Source: Streptomyces purpureus (GTDB lineage: Bacteria > Actinomycetota > Actinomycetes > Streptomycetales > Streptomycetaceae). Taken from it: a stretch of 64,000 nucleotides of DNA. Within the stretch, counting starts at the first letter, position 1; every line of letters starts with the position of its first letter. The stretch is taken from assembly GCF_014648195.1 (NCBI RefSeq), contig NZ_BMQQ01000025.1, positions 16,202 to 80,201 of the forward strand, in the 5' to 3' direction. A program made the translations under genes and the position numbers. Below, one piece after another: positions 32,721 to 39,796 of this stretch. The notes under the pieces are model-generated. The model did not search any database and had not been told where the DNA came from. It was given only the letters and a program-made list of their open reading frames with translations.

Positions 32721-33198
32721 TCCGGTCTCCGGGACTCCGGTGACCGCAGATCGTGTACTGCGCAGTGCGGCTGCATCTGCACTTTAGCCACGACTTACTG
32801 GCCGGTGAACACCCAATCTTTGACCCCAGGAACCAACCTGACCATCATTCGCCATCAAAGTCGGACAGAGCGGGCGGCACCTTCGGTAAACATTCGATCG
32901 CCCTCGTGATCCATTCGAAAGGTGAAGGCGAAACGAACGCCGAATTGCGCCGGTGAATCACCCCGTGAAGACGTTCCCCCGATGACGTTCATATGAATGC
33001 GGAATCACGCGTTCAGGTGGTTTGAAGTGCTCGGATCGATTGGGGCCCGGCCCAGGCGGAGTTGGGCCCCGCAGTGGGCCCGCGGGCCCATGCCCCGAGC
33101 CGTACGCCTCACTAGGCTCGCCGCCGACCAGCGGCCACAGGGGCACCCGCCCGGGGGTGGCCTTCGGGCTCGGCGGCAGTGACACGGAGGGCATCGGG
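32721..33198. other. Divergent control region of Tad locus and 33.2-kb operon
   Basis: 478 nt without a credible gene between two divergent operons. The left 280 nt are comparatively A/T-rich for this genome and hold the presumed Tad promoter, with no box identified confidently. The right part contains a GGGCCCA cluster (33041-33090) and a matching -10 box, listed separately. The ribosome site GGAGG for the plus-strand gene lies at 33186-33190. Confidence 0.6.
33041..33118 (+). promoter_or_regulatory. GGGCCCA-type promoter, site 5
   Basis: TGGGGCCC (33041-33048), GGCCCA (33049-33054), TTGGGCCCC (33062-33070), TGGGCCC (33075-33081) and GGGCCCA (33084-33090) form the densest cluster in the window. 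A 22-nt spacer leads to TAGGCT (33113-33118) as -10. Transcription would start near 33125, giving a leader of about 75 nt with a normal ribosome site for ATG 33199. The -35 position (TGCCCC) is not consensus, again suggesting an activator. Confidence 0.68.
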
Positions 33199-34752
33199 AT
33201 GACTGAGGGGGGCCGGATACCGCCGGCGCGGGGGCGGCTGCGGTCGGACCGGGGGGCCACCGCCACCGAGTACATGGGGACGGTCGTGGTGGTCGCCGCC
33301 GTCATCGGCGCGCTGACGACCACCGGCATCGGGGCACAGATCGCCGGCAAGATCGCCGCCGAGATCTGCCGGCTCACCGGCGGCGCCAACTGCGGCGGAG
33401 GGAACCAGAACACCGCCGCGCCACCCAAGGACGCCGATTTCGAGCCACCGCTCTGTCAGATCTCCGCCATCAGCGACAAGGCGGGCGCCAAGGCGAAGTT
33501 CCTGTTCATCGAATGGGGCCAGGAGTACGGCTTCCAGGAGCAGCGTTTCAAGGCGAAGACCGACATCAACAAAGACGGGGTGATCAACGACAAGGACGAG
33601 CTCGTCATGGTCACCTTCACCGATGCCGCGTCGCTCGGGGCGAAGAAGGACTTCTCACCCAAGGCCAAGATAGGCAAGCTCGGCTCGGACAAGATCGAAC
33701 TGGGTGCCGGAATCAAGGTCACCAACGGAGACACCTGGGTCTTCGAGAGCGAGGAGGAGGCCAAACGCTTCCGGGACGACATCGAGAAGCTCAAGATGTA
33801 CGAGATACGACGGAAGTCTCCCGGCGGCGCCGACGCCAGCGTCGGCGACAGCATCCTCTACCTTTTCGGCAAGGGTCCCCTCAAGGACGAGGAGGAGACC
33901 CGCGAGCGGATCGAGCGGGATCTCGGCAACAACCGGCAGATCAGCTACGGCAAGGTCGGTGTCGAGGGTTCGGCGGCCGGCGGCATCAAGATCTCGGCCG
34001 GGGACGACAAGAAGCTGAGCGCCACGCTGGGCGGCAACGCCAAGATCACCCCCGAGGTGACCTGGACGGACAACAAGTACAAGAACAACAAGTCCTACAC
34101 CTACTCCGCCTCGATCGAGTACGGCACGAAGGTCGGCTACGAGGCGGGCGCGATCAACGGCGAGTCCTCCGCCAGCACCACCCAGACCGGCACGATCACG
34201 GTCACCAAGGACAAGACCACCGGGAAGATCATCCGTATCGACATGACCCGGACCGTCGAGAAGGGCGCGACCAAGGACGGCGCCAAGGTCAAGGGCGACA
34301 ACGGCAAGAAGGACGACGACAAGAAGGACGGCAGCGTCGGCGGCAAGGGCACCGACACCCAGACCGGTATCGACGTCTACACCAACACCGTCACCTTCCC
34401 CACCGGCCCCGAGGGCGACGCCGACCGCGCGATCGCCGAGAAGTGGCTGGACGGCTACGGGGACAACACCGCGCCCTTCACCTACATGTTCGACGAGCAC
34501 GCCCCCACCAAGCGGCCGGGCGCCGACGACCCCTTCGGCCGGCTGCTCTTCGACAAGGGCAAGTCCAGCAAGACGCGGTACACCGGCAAGACGGACGCGG
34601 CGGAGTACGGCTTCGATCTCAACCTGGGCCTCAGCCTCGGCTTCTCGGTCAGCACCGAGAAGAAGGAGGAGATGCTCAACGACGCCCAGTTCCTGGGCGC
34701 GCCCCGAGGCGACCAGCGGTCATATGTTCCGTACAGCTACTGTGCGAACTGA
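33199..34752 (+). CDS. Large pilin-signal secreted protein, unknown function
   Basis: 517-aa protein. Its N-terminus is a class III prepilin signal: basic 19-residue leader ending DRG, then ATATEYMGTVVVVAAVIGALTTTGIGAQIAGKI with Glu at +5, closely parallel to the toxin at 16.5-18.2 kb. A Cys/Gly linker (AEICRLTGGANCGGG) follows. Residues about 115-130 contain an EF-hand-like loop DINKDGVINDKDE, a probable calcium site. The rest is rich in Lys, Asp, Thr and Gly, probably beta-structured, with a repetitive KGDNGKKDDDKKDG segment near 370. No known toxin, Hint or adhesin motif was identified. ATG 33199 has GGAGG 8 nt upstream. It is first in a four-gene operon; an effector, adhesin or oversized pilin are the options. 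Confidence 0.85.
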   Translation: MTEGGRIPPARGRLRSDRGATATEYMGTVVVVAAVIGALTTTGIGAQIAGKIAAEICRLTGGANCGGGNQNTAAPPKDADFEPPLCQISAISDKAGAKAKFLFIEWGQEYGFQEQRFKAKTDINKDGVINDKDELVMVTFTDAASLGAKKDFSPKAKIGKLGSDKIELGAGIKVTNGDTWVFESEEEAKRFRDDIEKLKMYEIRRKSPGGADASVGDSILYLFGKGPLKDEEETRERIERDLGNNRQISYGKVGVEGSAAGGIKISAGDDKKLSATLGGNAKITPEVTWTDNKYKNNKSYTYSASIEYGTKVGYEAGAINGESSASTTQTGTITVTKDKTTGKIIRIDMTRTVEKGATKDGAKVKGDNGKKDDDKKDGSVGGKGTDTQTGIDVYTNTVTFPTGPEGDADRAIAEKWLDGYGDNTAPFTYMFDEHAPTKRPGADDPFGRLLFDKGKSSKTRYTGKTDAAEYGFDLNLGLSLGFSVSTEKKEEMLNDAQFLGAPRGDQRSYVPYSYCAN

Positions 34753-34798
34753 TCCGGACGACCGTGCACGCGACCCGTACGACAGAAGTGGGGAAGCC

Positions 34799-35371
34799 AT
34801 GATCATCAGGACCGGCCGGCGCGCCGTCGCGGCCTTCGGCGCCGCGCTCCTCGCGAGCGCCGTCCTCACCGGCTGCGGGGGCGAGGACGCCCCCGCGGCC
34901 GCGGTACCGCAGGGCTGGGGGGAGCTGCGGACAGCCGGGGTCGACGTCGCGTACCCCAAGGGGTTCAAGGAGCAGGGCGCGGGTGAGCGGAGCAAGTACA
35001 ACGCCGCCGCGGCCACGCTCACCCAAGGCGGCCGGACCGTCGGCCTGATCACGGTCCAGCTGGACTTCACCAACGCCGACTCGGCCGAGGAGGCGGCGAT
35101 CGGCGCCGAGGCCGGGGTGCAGCTGGGCTCCACGATCGAGGGGACGAAGGACGTCGAGATCGCGGGGACGGACGACGCCAAGCGGGTCGACTTCGCGTTC
35201 ACCTCGAGCGGCGAGGAGAACACCCCGGTCGCCGGGACGCGGGTGCACGGCACGATCGTGACCGGCCTTGACTCCAAGGACGTGACGTTCGCGGTGCGGA
35301 TCGACGCCCAGAAGGGTGTGCTCGACGACGCCGACCTGCGGAGGATCATCGAGTCGATCGAGGTGCACTAG
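34799..35371 (+). CDS. Lipoprotein paired with 33.2-kb pilin-signal protein
   Basis: 190-aa lipoprotein: signal RRAVAAFGAALLASAVLTGC with lipobox LTGC, then a compact alpha/beta domain (WGELRTAGVDVAYPKGFKEQGAGER...AAATLTQGGRTVGLITVQLDF...GTRVHGTIVTGLDSKDVTFAVRIDAQKG). The layout resembles PsbP/LpqN-type surface lipoproteins. It begins 46 nt after the pilin-signal gene, with GGGGAA ahead of ATG 34799. A neighbouring surface lipoprotein could serve as a receptor or protective partner, which is inference only. Confidence 0.82.
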   Translation: MIIRTGRRAVAAFGAALLASAVLTGCGGEDAPAAAVPQGWGELRTAGVDVAYPKGFKEQGAGERSKYNAAAATLTQGGRTVGLITVQLDFTNADSAEEAAIGAEAGVQLGSTIEGTKDVEIAGTDDAKRVDFAFTSSGEENTPVAGTRVHGTIVTGLDSKDVTFAVRIDAQKGVLDDADLRRIIESIEVH

Positions 35372-35373
35372 GG

Positions 35374-35796
35374 ATGCGGGTCGCCGGCGGTGAGTACCTC
35401 CTCTACGGGTTCCTGGCGGCCTTCTTCGGCTTCATCGCGGTGAGGTACGCGCTGCGGCTCACGACGGTGGTGCGGACGCTGCGCCGCGGTGTGCGCACCA
35501 CCGGGGAGTGTGTGCGGATCCGCCGTCCGCACAGCGACTCCGATGTGCGGGAGTACCACTTCGCCTTCCGCACCGAGGACGGCAGGACCGTCGAGTTCGA
35601 GGACTTCACCGGCTGGGCGATGCGTACCGGCACCGCCGTCACCGTCACCTACGATCCGGCGGCCCCGGAGCGTACGGCGACCATCGCGGGCCGGGGCAGC
35701 TGGTCGCCCGTGCTCTCCAGCGCCGCGCTGGTGGCCGGCTGCGGGCTCGGCTTCCTGGTCTTCACCACCGTGCTGCTTTACGAGATCTTCGGCTGA
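35374..35796 (+). CDS. DUF3592-like membrane protein
   Basis: 140-aa protein with a membrane helix at each end (GGEYLLYGFLAAFFGFIAVRYALRL and SSAALVAGCGLGFLVFTTVLLYEIFG) and a central small beta domain (RTTGECVRIRRPHSDSDVREYHFAFRTEDGRTVEFEDFTG...TAVTVTYDPAAPERTATI), the DUF3592 pattern. It starts 2 nt after the lipoprotein stop, so it is translated from the same mRNA. DUF3592 proteins recur near secreted toxins and immunity genes in actinobacteria, but no function is established. Confidence 0.85.
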   Translation: MRVAGGEYLLYGFLAAFFGFIAVRYALRLTTVVRTLRRGVRTTGECVRIRRPHSDSDVREYHFAFRTEDGRTVEFEDFTGWAMRTGTAVTVTYDPAAPERTATIAGRGSWSPVLSSAALVAGCGLGFLVFTTVLLYEIFG

Positions 35797-35831
35797 TCCC
35801 CTTCCCCCCACCTCGCACTCCAGGGATTCCC

Positions 35832-36281
35832 ATGTCGTACTACGGACACCACCACTCGCCCGCCCGCCCCGCGGGGAAGCCGTTCTTCGCGCTGATGAAG
35901 GCGTGGGGGGCGGGCCTCGTGGTCCTGATGCTCACCTCGTACCTCCAGATCGCCCACTTCTACGAGACGTTCGCGACCCCGGAGCGTCTGGAGAGCTTCG
36001 GCGGTGTGCTGTGGCTGGTCCATCTGCCGAACGCGGTGTGCATCGCGCTGTCGGTGTGGGTGGCCGCGCGGGTGCACCCGGAGCCGTACCGTGACTCGCC
36101 CGTGCGGCACATGAGCGCGGCGTTCGCGGTGCCGGTGGCCGCGCAGCTGGTGTCGTACACGATCGCGGCGGGCCTGCCCTGGCGTGATCTGGGGGCGCTG
36201 AGTGTGGCGATGTCGCTCGCGGTGCTGGTGGTGGGGTGTGTGGCGGGGTACTTCGGGGACCGGCTGCGCGCCGACGGGTGA
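35832..36281 (+). CDS. Small polytopic membrane protein
   Basis: 149-aa hypothetical with four predicted helices (MKAWGAGLVVLMLTSYLQI; VLWLVHLPNAVCIALSVWVAARV; MSAAFAVPVAAQLVSYTIAAGL; LGALSVAMSLAVLVVGCVAGYF). ATG 35832 has AGGGA at 6 nt. It ends the operon begun at 33199, before a terminator. Four-helix membrane proteins in this position could act as immunity to a membrane-active effector, but nothing in the sequence shows it. Confidence 0.78.
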   Translation: MSYYGHHHSPARPAGKPFFALMKAWGAGLVVLMLTSYLQIAHFYETFATPERLESFGGVLWLVHLPNAVCIALSVWVAARVHPEPYRDSPVRHMSAAFAVPVAAQLVSYTIAAGLPWRDLGALSVAMSLAVLVVGCVAGYFGDRLRADG

Positions 36282-36306
36282 GGGACAAGGCGGCCGTTTC
36301 GGGTCA

Positions 36307-36333
36307 GGGCCTCCGCCGCGGCGGGGGCCCTTT
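36307..36333 (+). terminator. Terminator of 33.2-36.3 kb operon
   Basis: 11-bp stem with one G-U pair (36307-36317 with 36320-36330) followed by TTT. Confidence 0.7.
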
Positions 36334-36358
36334 CGTATACGGGCTGCCGGCAGAGGTC

Positions 36359-36385
36359 TTGACAACCCCATTGGTCTGGACCACC
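36359..36385 (+). promoter_or_regulatory. DasR (dre) operator in chitinase promoter
   Basis: ATTGGTCTGGACCACC (36370-36385) closely matches the dre consensus ACTGGTCTAGACCACT of the GlcNAc-responsive repressor DasR, and directly follows a TTGACA -35 box (36359-36364). It lies 69-84 nt before the chitinase GTG. DasR control of chitinases through such sites is established in Streptomyces; binding here is inferred. Confidence 0.85.
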
Positions 36386-36453
36386 TTGTAGCCCCAGCGG
36401 TGGCCACCGTTTCCTCCCCTCCACACCCCCAACTCCCCCACCGGAGGCCGTCA

Positions 36454-38178
36454 GTGGACCGCACCACACACCCGCCCCACGCCCGTCCGCGCAGACGCGC
36501 GCATACCCTGCTCGGCGGCGCCCTGGCCCTCGCCGTCGGGTCCGGGCTCGCCCTCACCGGTGGCGCCGGGGTCGCGCTGGCCGCCGATGTGAACGTCGCC
36601 AAGAACGCCGGATTCGAGGCGGGCCTGAGCAACTGGAGCTGTACGGCGGGCAGCGGGGCGGCCGTCACCTCGCCCGTACGCACCGGCGCCGGGGCCCTCA
36701 AGGCCACCCCGGCCGGGCAGGACAACGCCCGGTGCAGCCAGGTCGTGACGGTGAAGCCGGGGTCGACGTACACGCTCAGCGCCTGGGTGCGCGGCGGCTA
36801 CGCCTACCTCGGCGCGAGCGGCACCGGAACGACCGACGTGTCGACCTGGACGCCGGACAGCACCGCCTGGAAGCAGCTGACCACCACGTTCACCACCGGC
36901 GCCAACACCCGCTCCGTGACGGTGTACACGCACGGCTGGTACGGGCAGAGCGCGTACCACGTCGACGACGTGTCGGTCTTCGGCCCCGACGGGGGCGGCG
37001 GGCAGGACCCCGACCCGGTCGTGCCGCCCACGCCCGCCGGGCTCGCGGTCGGCGCGGTCACCTCCTCGTCCGTCGCGCTGAGCTGGAGCGGCGCCTCCGG
37101 CGCCACCGGCTACCACGTCTACCGCGACGGCACCCGGGTCCAGTCGGTGACCGGCACGTCGGCGACCGTGAGCGGGCTCGCCGCCAACACCGCGTACCAG
37201 TTCCAGGTCTCGGCCACCAACGCGGCCGGCGAGTCCGCGAAGTCGGCGGCGGTGACCGGCCGGACCAGCCCCGGCGGCCAGAACCCGAACCCTGCGGTGC
37301 CCAGGCACGCCCTGACCGGCTACTGGCAGAACTTCAACAACGGCGCCACCGTGCAGAAGCTGCGGGATGTGCAGGCGCAGTACGACATCATCGCCGTGTC
37401 GTTCGCCGACTCGACCGCCACGCCGGGCCAGATCGTCTTCAACCTCGACCCGGCCGTCGGCTACGCCTCGGTCGCCGACTTCAAGGCGGACATCGCGGCG
37501 AAGAAGGCCGCCGGCAAGTCGGTGATCATCTCGGTGGGCGGCGAGAAGGGCAACGTCACCATCAACAGCGACGCCTCGGCGACGGCGTTCGCGAACAGCG
37601 CGTACGCCCTGATGCAGGAGTACGGCTTCAGCGGGGTCGACATCGACCTGGAGCACGGCATCAACTCCACGTATCTGACCAAGGCGCTGCGCCAGCTCTC
37701 CGCCAAGGCCGGGGCGGGCATGGTGCTCACGATGGCCCCGCAGACGATCGACATGCAGAACACCGGCACCGAGTACTTCAAGACGGCGCTGGCGGTCAAG
37801 GACATCCTCACGGTCGTCAACATGCAGTACTACAACAGCGGTTCGATGCTGGGCTGTGACGGCAAGGTGTACGCGCAGGGTTCGGTGGACTTCCTGACCG
37901 CGCTCGCCTGCATCCAGCTGGAGGGCGGCCTGGACGCCTCGCAGGTCGGCCTCGGGGTGCCCGCCTCGACGCGGGGCGCGGGCAGCGGTTACGTCGACCC
38001 GTCGATCGTGAAGAACGCGCTCGACTGCCTGACCCGGGGCACGGGCTGCGGCTCCTTCAAGCCGTCGAAGACCTACCCGGCGCTGCGCGGCGCGATGACC
38101 TGGTCCACCAACTGGGACGCGACGGCCGGGAACGCCTGGTCCAACGCGGTCGGTCCGCACGTGCACAACCTCCCGTAA
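36454..38178 (+). CDS. Secreted GH18 chitinase with CBM and FN3 domains
   Basis: 574-aa exported endochitinase (chitin beta-1,4 hydrolysis). Domains in order: Arg-rich, possibly Tat-type signal (RPRRRAHTLLGGALALAVG...), carbohydrate-binding module (about 45-165; NVAKNAGFEAGLSNWSC...), Pro/Asp linker, one fibronectin III domain (about 192-275; TPAGLAVGAVTSSSVALSWSG...) and a GH18 barrel (about 285-574). The catalytic motif is FSGVDIDLEHG with proton donor E400. GTG 36454 is chosen for GGAGG 7 nt upstream. A dre operator in its promoter ties it to GlcNAc sensing. Family-typical length; a standalone gene. Confidence 0.95.
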   Translation: MDRTTHPPHARPRRRAHTLLGGALALAVGSGLALTGGAGVALAADVNVAKNAGFEAGLSNWSCTAGSGAAVTSPVRTGAGALKATPAGQDNARCSQVVTVKPGSTYTLSAWVRGGYAYLGASGTGTTDVSTWTPDSTAWKQLTTTFTTGANTRSVTVYTHGWYGQSAYHVDDVSVFGPDGGGGQDPDPVVPPTPAGLAVGAVTSSSVALSWSGASGATGYHVYRDGTRVQSVTGTSATVSGLAANTAYQFQVSATNAAGESAKSAAVTGRTSPGGQNPNPAVPRHALTGYWQNFNNGATVQKLRDVQAQYDIIAVSFADSTATPGQIVFNLDPAVGYASVADFKADIAAKKAAGKSVIISVGGEKGNVTINSDASATAFANSAYALMQEYGFSGVDIDLEHGINSTYLTKALRQLSAKAGAGMVLTMAPQTIDMQNTGTEYFKTALAVKDILTVVNMQYYNSGSMLGCDGKVYAQGSVDFLTALACIQLEGGLDASQVGLGVPASTRGAGSGYVDPSIVKNALDCLTRGTGCGSFKPSKTYPALRGAMTWSTNWDATAGNAWSNAVGPHVHNLP

Positions 38179-38194
38179 CGCCAGGGGAGTTCCG

Positions 38195-38226
38195 GTGGCG
38201 CCGTCCCTGCCCGGGGGCGGCGCCAC
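38195..38226 (+). terminator. Terminator after chitinase
   Basis: Perfect 9-bp stem GTGGCGCCG/CGGCGCCAC (38195-38203 with 38218-38226), 14-nt loop, 17 nt after the stop. A TTGACC (38243-38248) with CATCCT at 17 nt spacing follows and may be the promoter of the next gene. Confidence 0.7.
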
Positions 38227-38328
38227 TGGCCGAACCACCCTCTTGACCGGAGCATGCCAACGGCCCATCCTGTGGCGGAACCGCACCATCACGTCGCACA
38301 CCCCCACACTCCCCACCCAGGAGACAGC

Positions 38329-39678
38329 ATGCGACTACGAATCCGCGGAAGAAGGTCCGCCACCCTCGCGGCCCTTCTGGCGGTCGCCCTGGCGGCGCCG
38401 CTCTCCGCCACCGACTCCTCGGCCGGATCCGGTCCGGTGACGGCCGCCGCGAGCTCCGCCGTGGCCGCCGAGGAGACGATCCGGCAGTACGAGATCCACG
38501 GCCCGTCCACCCCGGCCGAACGTACCGCCGTCGCCGCCACCGGTGTCTCCGTCGACGAGGCCGACGACCACGCGATCGTCGTCAGCGCCAACGAGGCCCA
38601 GCTGCGCAAGCTCAAGGCCCTCGGCTACGCCCCCAAGGCGCTGCCCGCCCCGCCCGCCCGCAACAGCGGCGCGGCCGTGAAGCCCATGGACTTCCCGTCG
38701 GCCGACTCGCGGTACCACAACTACGCCGAGATGAACACGGAGATCAACCAGCGTCTCGCGCAGTACCCGAACATCATGAGCAAGCGTGTCATCGGCAAGA
38801 CGTACCAGGGCCGGGACATCGTCGCCATCAAGATCAGCGACAACGTCGCCACCGACGAGAACGAGCCCGAGGTCCTCTTCACCCACCACCAGCACGCCCG
38901 CGAGCACCTCACGGTCGAGATGGCGCTGTACCTGCTGCGGGAGTTCGGCGCGGGCTACGGCTCCGACAGCCGGATCACCAACGCCGTCAACAACCGCGAG
39001 ATCTGGATCGTGCCGGACCTCAACCCGGACGGCGGCGAGTACGACATCGCCACCGGCTCGTACCGCAGCTGGCGCAAGAACCGGCAGCCCAACGCCGGCT
39101 CCAGCTACGTCGGTACGGACATGAACCGCAACTGGGACTACAAGTGGGGCTGCTGCGGCGGCTCCTCGGGCTCCTTCAGCTCCGAGACGTACCGCGGCAA
39201 GAACCCCGAGTCGGCCCCCGAGGTGAAGGTCGTCGCCGACTTCGTCCGCTCCCGGGTCGTCGGCGGAAAGCAGCAGATCAAGGCCGGTATCGACTTCCAC
39301 ACCTACAGCGAGCTGGTGCTCTGGCCGTTCGGGTACACCAACGCGGACACCGCGCCCGGCATGACCCAGGACGACCGCAACGCCTTCGCCGCCGTGGGCC
39401 GGAAGATGGCCGCCAGCAACGGCTACACCCCCGAGCAGTCCAGCGACCTCTACATCACGGACGGGTCGATCGACGACTGGCTGTGGGGCGCGCAGAAGAT
39501 CTTCGGCTACACCTTCGAGATGTATCCGTCCGGCTGGGGCGGCGGCGGTTTCTACCCGCCCGACGAGGTCATCGAGCGCGAGACGAGCCGTAACCGCGAC
39601 GCCGTGCTCCAGCTCGTGGAGAACGCCGACTGCATGTACCGATCCATCGGCAAGGAGCAGCAGTACTGCACCAGTTGA
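38329..39678 (+). CDS. Secreted zinc carboxypeptidase, M14 family
   Basis: 449-aa exported metallocarboxypeptidase. After a signal peptide (RGRRSATLAALLAVALAAPLSA) and a propeptide of about 90 residues, the catalytic domain has the zinc motif H189-A-R-E192 in THHQHAREHLTVEM, WIVPDLNPDGGEYD, the substrate-binding MNRNWDYKWGCCGG and the catalytic glutamate E397 in YTFEMYPSGWG. ATG 38329 has AGGAG 6 nt upstream. It belongs to the Streptomyces carboxypeptidase T/SG group that trims C-terminal residues from extracellular peptides, a nutritional role. Monocistronic. Confidence 0.94.
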   Translation: MRLRIRGRRSATLAALLAVALAAPLSATDSSAGSGPVTAAASSAVAAEETIRQYEIHGPSTPAERTAVAATGVSVDEADDHAIVVSANEAQLRKLKALGYAPKALPAPPARNSGAAVKPMDFPSADSRYHNYAEMNTEINQRLAQYPNIMSKRVIGKTYQGRDIVAIKISDNVATDENEPEVLFTHHQHAREHLTVEMALYLLREFGAGYGSDSRITNAVNNREIWIVPDLNPDGGEYDIATGSYRSWRKNRQPNAGSSYVGTDMNRNWDYKWGCCGGSSGSFSSETYRGKNPESAPEVKVVADFVRSRVVGGKQQIKAGIDFHTYSELVLWPFGYTNADTAPGMTQDDRNAFAAVGRKMAASNGYTPEQSSDLYITDGSIDDWLWGAQKIFGYTFEMYPSGWGGGGFYPPDEVIERETSRNRDAVLQLVENADCMYRSIGKEQQYCTS

Positions 39679-39796
39679 CGGCTGTCCGTGGGTCTCTCTG
39701 TCCCAGTTCCGTCCCGGACGGGGAGACCCATGGAACACCCGCCCCCGCCGTGGCACTGTGGTGACGCAGGAATGCTGCGGCAGGGGGAGGTGCGGC

